Shown: positions 1 through 5,433 of the stretch, piece by piece
How the letters are laid out: each line of letters begins with the position of its first letter
How positions within the stretch are numbered: position 1 is the first letter of the stretch
From: Saprospiraceae bacterium
GTDB lineage: Bacteria > Bacteroidota > Bacteroidia > Chitinophagales > Saprospiraceae
DNA: 5,643 nt
NCBI GenBank assembly: GCA_029262975.1
Contig: JAJCYJ010000164.1
Location: 1 to 5,643, forward strand
Direction of reading: 5' to 3'
Program-made: the position numbers and the translations under genes
Notes under the pieces: model-generated
What the model was told of the DNA's origin: nothing
Database searches by the model: none
What the model saw: only the letters and a program-made list of their open reading frames with translations

Positions 1-1
1 T

Positions 2-337
2 CGGTTAAAAAAAGCAAGTGGATTTATCTACAAGGCCAACGCGGTCATCGATCAAAATCTTCAGAATGAACAGTTTGGAGTGGAAGATCTGGCCAAAGGA
101 TTATTGCTAAGCCGTATGCAATTGCACCGTAAACTGAAGGCACTATCCGACCGGTCTGCCAGCAACTATATCCGAAATTATCGACTTTACAAATCTAAAC
201 CCCTCCTCCATGATCCGTCTTTATCGATAGCCGAAATTGCATGGCAAGTAGGGTTCCAGGATGCCAACTATTTTACCAAGAGTTTTAACAAAGAGTTTGA
301 CATGACTCCCAGTGAATTCCGGCAAAAAGACAAATAG
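2..337 (+). CDS. AraC-family DNA-binding domain, C-terminal end of a larger regulator (5' end outside window)
   Basis: The frame is open from base 2 to the TAG at 335-337, giving 111 residues; the protein begins before the window. The GTG at 80 is an internal valine, since the reading already looks like this family before it. Two helix-turn-helix units are visible: residues 25-52 (FGVEDLAKGLLLSRMQLHRK followed by LKALSD) and residues 75-107 (SIAEIAWQVGF, then YFTKSFNKEF and TPSEFR). These match the AraC/XylS signature, in which each unit enters one of two successive major grooves. The wording (FGVEDLA, LSRMQLHRKLKAL) is typical of the output domain of Bacteroidota hybrid histidine kinase/response regulators or membrane-anchored AraC regulators; which of these it is cannot be told without the missing part. 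It is cytoplasmic and DNA-binding. The four direct repeats immediately downstream are good candidates for its operator, so gene 523-1350 is the likely target (inference). The family call is firm; the sensor type is unknown. Confidence 0.93.
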   Translation, partial: RLKKASGFIYKANAVIDQNLQNEQFGVEDLAKGLLLSRMQLHRKLKALSDRSASNYIRNYRLYKSKPLLHDPSLSIAEIAWQVGFQDANYFTKSFNKEFDMTPSEFRQKDK

Positions 338-353
338 AACAGCACATAATCCT

Positions 354-434
354 GTTACATCTTTCCTGTTCCTGTTACATCATTCCTTTTAGGTGGCTGT
401 GTTACATTTTTCCGACAATAGGTTACATGCCTCC
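354..434 (+). promoter_or_regulatory. Four direct repeats GTTACATNNYTCC, candidate AraC-type operator
   Basis: GTTACAT occurs at 354, 374, 401 and 422, and each copy is followed after three bases by TCC (364, 384, 411, 432), giving the shared 13-mer GTTACATNNYTCC. Copy-to-copy spacing is 20, 27 and 21 bp. Within a copy the two conserved blocks start 10 bp apart, one helical turn. AraC-family proteins typically read an A box and a B box in adjacent major grooves, and their half-sites often sit as direct repeats about 21 bp apart, so geometry and position between the AraC-type gene and gene 523-1350 agree. The first two copies also share a preceding TCCT. Operator function is inferred; the repetition is directly visible. 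Confidence 0.72.
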
Positions 435-522
435 TCTGGAAGATCCGAGGCGAATGCGATACTTGGACGGTCTTTACAATTAAGGCAATCGCAAATATTG
501 ATTCACTCGAAATCCTTTAATC

Positions 523-1350
523 ATGACATCTTTTACTAACGATTTTTCTAAAAATATTTATAGATCTCTTTTGTATTACCCGCTATGTCTGGCGCTCCTC
601 TTTACGAGTGCTATTGGCGTATTCGCTCAAAATGTCACGACTACACAACTCTCTGAAGACCATCTTTTTGCTGAAAAAGGAAAGTCTATTATCACTGCGG
701 CAACAGGAATACCGTATATCGGCATTGCAGAATATGCATATGGGGTGTCAGATCGTTTTACCATAGGTGTCCTTATCGGGTCAACTCCCATAATACCCGG
801 GTACGGCATACGACTTAGAAATGTTTTGTATTCAAATGGGTCAGATAAAAGAATCTACCTTCGAACACCGCTGCTTTATTATCCGCAAACAAAAGGATTG
901 GGTGGTGAGCCCTGGCTCCTGACATGGCCCGCTGTCAACTTTGAAAAGCGTACGAATTCTGGCCTCCGCTGGAGTTATGGAGTAGGGGTGGTGGCAGCTG
1001 CCTGTGTGAATGATCTTTTGGACCTGGTTGGTATTGGGGAGCATGTGCATGACTTATTGAATGAGGAAACTCTTAATCATACTCAACTTACTCATGATGT
1101 CCACGACCATCATGGCCCATTGCGTGCTACGGATGATCATCATGATACCACGGTGTCAGGGCATGATGAAGAAGGATTTATGGGTGGGGTATGGAATACG
1201 GTACAAGTCGGTCTTGCACTACCGATTGGTAAGAGTTGGATGTTTCAAAGCGAAATAGGTCTTGTGATGAAAGGTGTCAAGATAGCCACAGAAGATTGGG
1301 TGGGTGGCCCTCCTGTGATTCTGACATTGGGTGTAACGCATTCATTTTAG
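523..1350 (+). CDS. Secreted beta-rich (probable outer-membrane) protein with His/Asp-rich loop
   Basis: 275 residues. A signal peptide is clear: a polar/basic start, a hydrophobic core at about 15-33 (LLYYPLCLALLFTSA) and a likely cleavage after FA-Q at residues 35/36. The mature part alternates Gly/aromatic-rich beta strands (YGVSDRFTIGVLIG, LRWSYGVGVVAAA, VQVGLALPIGKSWMFQSEIG) and ends in a C-terminal Phe, as expected for a small outer-membrane barrel. Residues 174-215 form a non-strand insert with ten histidines and seven aspartates, including HDVHDHH and DDHHD. It could bind zinc, copper, nickel or cobalt, but the metal is not determinable here. I do not recognise a named family. The ATG at 523 gives the full signal peptide. 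There is no Shine-Dalgarno site, usual for Bacteroidota. The gene lies 185 bp after an AraC-type gene and behind four repeated candidate operator sites, so it is probably its target. Alternative: a periplasmic beta-sandwich protein. Confidence 0.85.
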   Translation: MTSFTNDFSKNIYRSLLYYPLCLALLFTSAIGVFAQNVTTTQLSEDHLFAEKGKSIITAATGIPYIGIAEYAYGVSDRFTIGVLIGSTPIIPGYGIRLRNVLYSNGSDKRIYLRTPLLYYPQTKGLGGEPWLLTWPAVNFEKRTNSGLRWSYGVGVVAAACVNDLLDLVGIGEHVHDLLNEETLNHTQLTHDVHDHHGPLRATDDHHDTTVSGHDEEGFMGGVWNTVQVGLALPIGKSWMFQSEIGLVMKGVKIATEDWVGGPPVILTLGVTHSF

Positions 1351-1408
1351 GGATTAATGTTTGGGCATGGGCATTGGAAAAATGATAGATGAATCGATAA
1401 AATTTGAG

Positions 1409-1445
1409 TCTTCCCATAAGTTATGAAAGAAGATTGAGAATTTTT
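1409..1445. terminator. Weak possible terminator between convergent genes
   Basis: An imperfect hairpin pairs TCTTC (1409-1413) with GAAGA (1429-1433) and CAT (1415-1417) with ATG (1423-1425), with a small internal loop. It is followed by TTGAGAATTTTT, ending in a run of five T. It sits between the stop of the + strand gene at 1350 and the stop of the - strand gene at 1454, where terminators are expected. The stem is AT-rich and weak, so this is only a possibility. Confidence 0.25.
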
Positions 1446-1453
1446 AAAATGCA

Positions 1454-1855
1454 TTATGTAGACGATGAACCTCTTTGAAAATATTTTTTCCAATTCTCGA
1501 TAGAATAATAACCGATTAAGACGCCTATGATCAAGCCACTGCCAGCAGCTATATCAAACCATGCGGGATCTACAGTAACATTGTTGACAACAAGATTTGT
1601 GGTATCCGCGACTATGAAAAGTGAAATGATTACAGGTACGATAATCGTGTTTGGCGAATAAACTAGTCGGGCGATACAACCAGCAAAGAATGCACCCAGC
1701 ACACTCAAAAAACCACCTGTTAATAAAGTTGGAAGTGGTGAATTCGTATAACTAATACCATCAAAAATTACGCCCTGAGCAATCGCGGTAAAAAGAGTCA
1801 ATGACCCAAACCCTGCAATTATTGCGAGCGCTTTATATAGGAAATTTTTCTTCAA
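1454..1855 (-). CDS. Small four-helix integral membrane protein, unknown function
   Basis: 133 residues, starting with TTG at 1855. A TGA stop is immediately upstream in frame and there is no other Met codon in the protein, so TTG is the only reasonable start near a natural N-terminus (MKKNFLYKALA). Four hydrophobic segments are visible at about residues 9-31, 42-65, 69-90 and 99-117. A glycine/alanine-rich second helix ends in AGCIARL, and a short basic tail follows (NWKKYFQRGS). The basic start suggests the N-terminus is cytoplasmic, and an even helix number puts the C-terminus there too. I do not recognise the family; the helix packing motifs resemble small uncharacterised Bacteroidota membrane proteins, and no catalytic residues stand out. 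It stands alone, convergent with the gene ending at 1350 and separated from the DUF6090 cluster by about 800 bp of decayed sequence. That the whole frame reads as membrane helices argues for a real gene. Alternative: the 3' remainder of a gene whose ATG was lost. Confidence 0.72.
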   Translation of the reverse strand: MKKNFLYKALAIIAGFGSLTLFTAIAQGVIFDGISYTNSPLPTLLTGGFLSVLGAFFAGCIARLVYSPNTIIVPVIISLFIVADTTNLVVNNVTVDPAWFDIAAGSGLIIGVLIGYYSIENWKKYFQRGSSST

Positions 1856-2128
1856 TCAAGATATTTTATACTGAAGGCTCAAGTCCAGTAATATTATGAT
1901 AAAATGATTATCAGCAAATCTTTTAATCTTTATTTCTGATAAACCCATCATTTATAAGAGTAAGTTAAAGATAGGAAAGTATTGCCAGTCTACCAGCAAC
2001 GGGTTCACAAGTGAAGGCAGTAAGCTTCATTTGTAAGTGTACTGACTTGTGAATATCACAACAGGTGTAATGAGCGTCGTTAGAAAAAACAGTCTTCATA
2101 CATCATCGCAGAAGTCTTTCGAAGTCAA
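1856..2128. other. Gene-free AT-rich stretch
   Basis: I see no convincing reading frame on either strand and no start of a DUF6090 unit. The only structure I can point to is the inverted repeat at 2004-2053. The stretch should contain the promoter of the membrane protein starting at 1855. The TATAAAATATCTTG just before its TTG loosely resembles the Bacteroidota -7 box but lies too close to the start to call. The rest may be decayed sequence from the array on its right. Confidence 0.5.
2004..2053. repeat. 9-bp perfect inverted repeat around a nested short stem
   Basis: TTCACAAGT at 2004-2012 is the exact reverse complement of ACTTGTGAA at 2045-2053, with 32 bases between. Inside it, TGAAG (2012-2016) pairs with CTTCA (2025-2029). 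It could fold as RNA or be a two-arm protein site. There is no T-run on either side, so it is not a terminator. No adjacent gene explains it. Confidence 0.35.
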
Positions 2129-2383
2129 TCAAATAGAACTTTTCAAAGTAAGAGTAAAAGCAAGTATGCTGCTTAGCTTTAGCGTGCAAGAATGGTCTTC
2201 CAGGTATATCTGAGAATACGCTGTCTCTTCTACGACAACCAAACCAAATTTACCGGAAATAAGGGAATCAAGATTAATGTTCAATTCTAAAACCTGAACT
2301 GCCTTGCCCACTGAAGGCAACGTCTTTCTGGGCATGCCTTAGTCAATCACTGATTTTCGTATTTTGAGAAGCAAGGTGACCAT
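2129..2383 (-). pseudogene. Decayed DUF6090-type gene start (array unit 6)
   Basis: The ATG at 2383 opens MVTLLLKIRKSVID and then hits TAA at 2341-2339. This matches the start of the intact gene at 3454 (MLTFLRKIRKSVID), including an identical 14-base stretch AAATCAGTGATTGA. The intact gene has TCA (Ser) where this unit has TAA, so one C-to-A change explains the stop. The same frame runs on without a further stop to 2129. Its first residues still line up weakly (G..RK.L against G..RKYL), and AVQV then resembles ALQV before NNWNE, as if most of the membrane helix had been deleted or scrambled. After that no family resemblance remains. The stub identity is well supported; how far the relic extends is not. 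Confidence 0.6.
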
Positions 2384-2387
2384 AAAC

Positions 2388-2399
2388 TAACTATAGTTA
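2388..2399. promoter_or_regulatory. 12-bp perfect palindrome TAACTATAGTTA
   Basis: TAACTATAGTTA is perfectly self-complementary and lies 4 bp before the ATG of the decayed unit at 2383. It could be a relic operator, but an AT-rich palindrome of this size can arise by chance. No second copy precedes the intact units; only the half AATATAGTTA recurs, near 2683. Confidence 0.2.
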
Positions 2400-2435
2400 A
2401 GAAGTTCAAAGTCTACTACCGCAACTTTCATTTGG

Positions 2436-2567
2436 TCAGCACCAGGCCCCAAAGTGGATTCCTAATACCGTTCTTTTTGCAAACATCTGTCTTCCAGGCG
2501 TTGCAGGAATCCAGGCACTGCCAAATGCAACTAATGATCGTTCTTTCTTCTGTAGAAATGTAAGCAA
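2436..2567 (-). pseudogene. Decayed DUF6090-type gene start (array unit 5)
   Basis: Reading leftwards from 2567, TTGCTTACATTTCTAC encodes LLTFLQKKERSLVA. It matches the start of the intact gene at 3454 (ATGCTTACATTTTTAC) in all but two of 16 bases, and weaker identity continues for about 15 more bases with one apparent inserted base. The start is TTG instead of ATG. The frame continues to a TGA at 2438-2436 (43 codons), but after about residue 12 it no longer resembles the family: there is no membrane helix and no NNWNE motif. It lies 122 bp downstream of the stop of the intact gene 2690-3454 and in the same orientation. I read it as the 5' stub of a lost array member, probably untranslated. 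Confidence 0.5.
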
Positions 2568-2689
2568 TCAGTGAAGATAAGAAAGAAGATTGAGGTCTAT
2601 TGGTGGTTTAGTCAAAACTAAGCTAAAGGCGTGCTCCAATTGTCATCGTAGCCGGGGCTCTAATGTCTGATGTTTTCAAAGAAATATAG

Positions 2690-3454
2690 TTAAAACATAT
2701 CAATTGCGCTATCAATATTGGTTAAAATTTTGTTCGTAAGTGCAACCATGTTATTATATTTTACGATCAGCCTTCCCCTTCTCCATCCATGCTGATGAAG
2801 AATATTTGCAAACTTCGATTGTTTTAGCAAAGATTGATGCTGGTACTCGAAATTTGCATTTGTCAGCTCCCAAGGTGTTGGCTTAAGAATATTCCGATCC
2901 ACGTCAGTCCAGGAAATATGAATATTAGTATAGGGCATAAATTGCCTGGAGAATTCTGATCTAAATTCAGTCTCCTCAATTCTTATATTTTCCAAAGAGG
3001 AGGTCCAACCAGTGATAGCAAGTCTTATTTGCTCATTAGAGATCGTACTTAATTTTCCTGAATTTTTAATGTCTTCGACTACATCACTGCTAAGTCTACA
3101 ATATGGAGCATCTCCGATGGTCCATATCCAGTTCTGAAATTTTTCAAGTGATAAAAATGGTGCTTTAGGGCCTACATGATATAACAATGAATCATTGGCG
3201 AGCTTCATATTACTTTGATTTCGAATACAGTTATTGATAATATTCTGGTTAGATGAGAACTCGCTTCTGATTGCAATTAAAGTGGCTAGCTCACTTTTTC
3301 GAACCATCCGTTTTTCATTCCAATTGTTAACCTGCAATGCCAGTAGAATTCCAATCATTACCAGTAAAATCTCTCCTATGGCATAAAGAAGATATTTTCG
3401 AGTTGCGCCTGAGTCAATCACTGATTTTCTTATTTTACGTAAAAATGTAAGCAT
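2690..3454 (-). CDS. DUF6090-like membrane-anchored protein, array unit 4
   Basis: 254 residues with ATG at 3454. Domain order: a short basic amphipathic start (MLTFLRKIRKSVIDSG), one membrane helix at about 21-42 (YLLYAIGEILLVMIGILLAL), the family hallmark QVNNWNE at 41-47, then about 200 residues of charged, mainly helical soluble domain. The central block around 119-150 contains SSDVVEDIKNSGKLSTISNE, corresponding to the family's 'LKSSG..LISN.ELR' region, and HQHGWRRGRL lies near the C-terminus. By the positive-inside rule the soluble part should face the periplasm (inference). The family has no established function; I see no catalytic motif. It starts 20 bp after the stop of the gene ending at 3475, so the two are very likely co-transcribed. 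Its N-terminus is the closest relative of stub 6 (2383), while its outer domain differs strongly from both other copies. Confidence 0.85.
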   Translation of the reverse strand: MLTFLRKIRKSVIDSGATRKYLLYAIGEILLVMIGILLALQVNNWNEKRMVRKSELATLIAIRSEFSSNQNIINNCIRNQSNMKLANDSLLYHVGPKAPFLSLEKFQNWIWTIGDAPYCRLSSDVVEDIKNSGKLSTISNEQIRLAITGWTSSLENIRIEETEFRSEFSRQFMPYTNIHISWTDVDRNILKPTPWELTNANFEYQHQSLLKQSKFANILHQHGWRRGRLIVKYNNMVALTNKILTNIDSAIDMF

Positions 3455-3474
3455 GAAATAATGTTAATGAATGT

Positions 3475-4230
3475 TCATTTAATTGTGATTTCTAATTCCT
3501 TTTCAATTAGTTTCAGACATTTCATCATTGAATTCTGAATCTGTTCATGAGGGTTTGCCATATACCACCCATGTTGATTTCGGAGTGATTTCAAGAAGTA
3601 TATGAATTCCCTGTCCTTCTTTAGTTTTTCATAATTAAGAGGAATCATCTCAAGAATAAGCTCTGGATTCTTTCTGTCGCCATACCAATATTGATCAAAC
3701 CGCAATGGAAAAACATGCTTTGAGGCATAAGCGACAAAGTCGTGATAACGATTAGGAGATTCCTTCAATACTAGGTTATCCTTCTCGTATGTAAGTAAAA
3801 GACAATTCTTTAATTCTTTGTTGGAAATCAAATCAAATCCGATTGATTTCAATGTTTCAAAAACCCCAGCTGTTAGTTCTTGCTCCCAGATATGTGTGAT
3901 ATCACCAAAGTGAAACTTTAATGAATCATGGTAAGGTAGGTTGTTTTCAATATGATGGACAATAACATTCATTGAATGAACAGCTCGATCGTGAAGCAAT
4001 CTGTGCTGCTTAGTTTGGTCAAGATTCAATAAAAGTTCGGTGCGAAAATCAATTAGCATCTCTTTTTCTTTAGCCTTTAGGATTTGCCTCTCATTCCAAT
4101 TGTTAATCTGTAATGCGATTAATATCCCGAAGACCACAAGGGCAATCTCTCCAACAGCGTAGAGTAGGTACTTGTTGATTTTATTAGAGCTGATCAAGGA
4201 TTGTCGTGCTTTTCTAAATAAGGTAATCAT
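3475..4230 (-). CDS. DUF6090-like membrane-anchored protein, array unit 3
   Basis: 251 residues, ATG at 4230, TGA stop. It has the same layout as its neighbours: basic start MITLFRKARQSLISSNK, membrane helix about 21-42 (YLLYAVGEIALVVFGILIAL), INNWNER, a coiled-coil-prone stretch at 50-72 (KAKEKEMLIDFRTELLLNL), the central motif AGVFETLKSIGFDLISNKEL at 121-140 and RNQHGWYM near 217-224. The QHGW element is shared with the copy at 2690-3454, so those two are more alike in their ends than either is to the copy at 4442. The first 47 residues are identical at about 30 positions to that copy by hand count. The gene follows a 211-bp gap holding stub 2 and precedes the next unit by 20 bp. Likely periplasmic outer domain; function unknown. 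Confidence 0.86.
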   Translation of the reverse strand: MITLFRKARQSLISSNKINKYLLYAVGEIALVVFGILIALQINNWNERQILKAKEKEMLIDFRTELLLNLDQTKQHRLLHDRAVHSMNVIVHHIENNLPYHDSLKFHFGDITHIWEQELTAGVFETLKSIGFDLISNKELKNCLLLTYEKDNLVLKESPNRYHDFVAYASKHVFPLRFDQYWYGDRKNPELILEMIPLNYEKLKKDREFIYFLKSLRNQHGWYMANPHEQIQNSMMKCLKLIEKELEITIK

Positions 4231-4351
4231 GTATTATTCTTCAAATTATTTATTGGCTGTTAGCCTCGCACTGAAGACCACTTGAGCCTGCATTTGGTTC
4301 TGGTTTTCTAATACTCGGTTCACTCCTCCGCCTGATGGCGAATTCGTTCAT

Positions 4352-4426
4352 TTATCTGGGAGATTCCGGTCGAACAGGCTGGGTGGTATGTAGTCCTTTC
4401 CTGATTTTTCTAAAGAAGGTCAGCAT
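4352..4426 (-). pseudogene. Short DUF6090-type gene start (array unit 2), 24 codons
   Basis: The ATG at 4426 opens MLTFFRKIRKGL, then HTTQPVRPESPR and a TAA at 4354-4352. The first 12 residues differ from the intact gene at 5170 (MLTFLRRIRKGL) only at positions 5 and 7. It begins 15 bp after the stop of that gene, the same tight spacing that separates intact units. Downstream, in no continuous frame, CGCCATCAGG (near 4340) may be a trace of the codons for YAIGE, after which nothing is recognisable. Most likely a 5' stub of a deleted copy. A translated short peptide that couples translation along the operon is possible, but nothing here requires it. Confidence 0.6.
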
Positions 4427-4441
4427 TTTTAATTGATTTTT

Positions 4442-5170
4442 TTATTCCTTTTCTTTCAATTCTATATTAAGAAGTTCAATAGTTGCTTCAGTTTTATTGA
4501 CTATACGAGAAACCAAATCATACGCTCTTCTTTTTTGTCTCATACGATGTTCCACCATTGACCTGAAATACCTGTCATCAAGTAGCTTGGCGTAGTCTAC
4601 AAGATGAATGCCCTGATCTAAGTACATATAATTCCTCATGGTCTCCTCCCAATACTGCTGATACAATTCCCCAAATTCTTGGCTCTTCTTTATAATCATT
4701 GGTAAACTAGTCTCAAACAACTGCGTGACGTGCGCTCTCAATTCTATATTTTGTATAATGGCATATCCCTCACTTTCTAATGCTTTATACCCTGATTGCG
4801 ATGTCCTTTCCTCCATAGCAGTCCAACCGATTGGCAGGACACGTCCAAAATGCTGCATGAGGCTATCCGAATAAGGTGGATTAGTTTCGAGAACTGAGAG
4901 AATGATTTCGCTTGACTTTATGTTTCGATCGATCGACCACAGACTCTTTTGAAACACTTCCAAATTAATGTCAACGGTTTCCAGAAGTTCTTGCAATATT
5001 TCTTTTTCCTTTATCCGCTCCTTTCTCCATTCATTCCAGTTATTAATCTGTAACGCAATCAATATTCCAATCACTACCAATGCTATTTCTCCTATGGCGT
5101 AAAGCAAGTACCTCGAAGTACGTCCACCATCAAGCAGTCCTTTTCGTATTCTACGCAAGAATGTGAGCAT
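4442..5170 (-). CDS. DUF6090-like membrane-anchored protein, array unit 1 (first gene of the cluster)
   Basis: 242 residues from the ATG at 5170. The frame extends upstream to an ATG at 5224, but both other copies begin at the equivalent of MLTFLRR, and the 18 extra codons overlap antisense DUF559-relic sequence, so I prefer 5170. Basic start MLTFLRRIRKGLLDGG; membrane helix about 21-42 (YLLYAIGEIALVVIGILIAL); INNWNEW at 42-48; a Lys/Glu-rich, coiled-coil-like stretch 49-70; a central block around 122-148 (SGYKALESEGYAIIQNIELR) matching the 'LKS.G..LI.N.ELR' element; and a helical Lys/Glu-rich end. It lacks the QHGW element of the other two copies. The N-terminal 47 residues agree at about 35 positions with the copy at 3454 (hand count), the rest hardly at all. 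As the promoter-proximal unit it should carry the operon promoter in 5171-5300. TATCTTTA at about 5175-5182 (minus strand) resembles a Bacteroidota -7 box, but this is weak. Confidence 0.87.
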   Translation of the reverse strand: MLTFLRRIRKGLLDGGRTSRYLLYAIGEIALVVIGILIALQINNWNEWRKERIKEKEILQELLETVDINLEVFQKSLWSIDRNIKSSEIILSVLETNPPYSDSLMQHFGRVLPIGWTAMEERTSQSGYKALESEGYAIIQNIELRAHVTQLFETSLPMIIKKSQEFGELYQQYWEETMRNYMYLDQGIHLVDYAKLLDDRYFRSMVEHRMRQKRRAYDLVSRIVNKTEATIELLNIELKEKE

Positions 5171-5365
5171 GGGATAAAGATAGGAAAGCAACTCCATATC
5201 AACGAGTGTCTGATTACCCGACATAACAAGTTAGAATCTGTGGGATATAGGGTCATTAGATGCACAGATTTCGAAGTAAGAAATCATTTAGAGGAGGTAC
5301 GAGAAAGGATTGAAATGGTAATTAAGAAAATCGAGGAAAATCCCCCACCTACGGCACCCCCTTAA
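5171..5365 (+). pseudogene. 3' relic of a DUF559-type endonuclease gene
   Basis: The frame reads 64 codons to a TAA at 5363-5365 with no plausible start. Its core, KLESVGYRVIRCTDFEV followed by LEEVRERIEMVI, fits the C-terminal helix-strand-helix of DUF559 proteins ('R...LES.GY.VIRF.N.EV..N.E.V...I'), a Vsr/very-short-patch-repair-like endonuclease fold. Upstream, IKIGKQLHINECLITRHN could be a degraded version of the 'IEIDG.QH' catalytic strand, with the aspartate lost. The tail NPPPTAPP is encoded by an inverted copy of the palindromic repeat found just downstream. The 5' end stops where the oppositely oriented DUF6090 gene begins (5170), so the original gene was cut there. It is not expected to be functional. 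The family call rests on about 50 residues read by eye. Confidence 0.6.
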
Positions 5366-5373
5366 AAGTGGGA
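5337..5373 (-). repeat. Palindromic repeat unit, inverted copy
   Basis: Read on the minus strand, this is TCCCACTTTTAAGGGGG, then TGCCGTAGGTGGGGGAT. It aligns block by block with the + strand unit at 5434-5473 (TCC, hairpin, GTGGCCGCAGGTCGGAGGAT). The hairpin arms are CCCCC (5357-5361) and GTGGG (5368-5372), with one mismatch. It overlaps the last codons and stop of the DUF559 relic and supplies its PPPTAPP tail. Confidence 0.6.
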
Positions 5374-5397
5374 CCTTTGCATGTGCATCTTTTTGGG

Positions 5398-5430
5398 CCT
5401 CCTTTTCAAAGGAAGTGGCCGCAGGATTAT
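5398..5430 (+). repeat. Palindromic repeat unit, direct copy 1
   Basis: CCTCCTTTTCAAAGGAAG forms a hairpin with one mismatch and is followed by TGGCCGCAGGAT. It is nearly identical to the next copy 37 bp downstream (one base longer in the loop, and lacking the final TCGGAGG). It is not followed by a T-run, so it is a REP-like repeat rather than a terminator. Confidence 0.7.
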
Positions 5431-5433
5431 ATG

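Noticed and set aside
80..337. GTG at 80 as the start of a small 85-residue AraC protein
   Set aside because: The frame is open to the window edge and the preceding 26 residues (KANAVIDQNLQNEQF) fit the family, so the gene begins upstream.
354..434. CRISPR-like array or minisatellite at the GTTACAT copies
   Set aside because: Repeats are only 13 bp and degenerate, spacings are 7-14 bp, and the position is promoter-proximal; an operator fits better. The GTTACA core also resembles OmpR sites, but the neighbouring regulator is AraC-type.
440..522. Bacteroidota -33/-7 promoter in front of the gene at 523
   Set aside because: Only loose matches to TAnnTTTG (such as ATACTTGG and AATATTGATT) without a convincing -33 partner; not distinguishable from chance in AT-rich DNA.
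627..1258. Three open frames of 60-69 codons overlapping the secreted protein gene
   Set aside because: All lie within 523-1350 in other frames. The 523-1350 product has a signal peptide, beta strands and a C-terminal Phe, so the others are shadows.
5171..5224. 18-codon N-terminal extension of the first DUF6090 gene
   Set aside because: Both other intact copies start at the equivalent of 5170, and the extension is antisense to the DUF559 relic.
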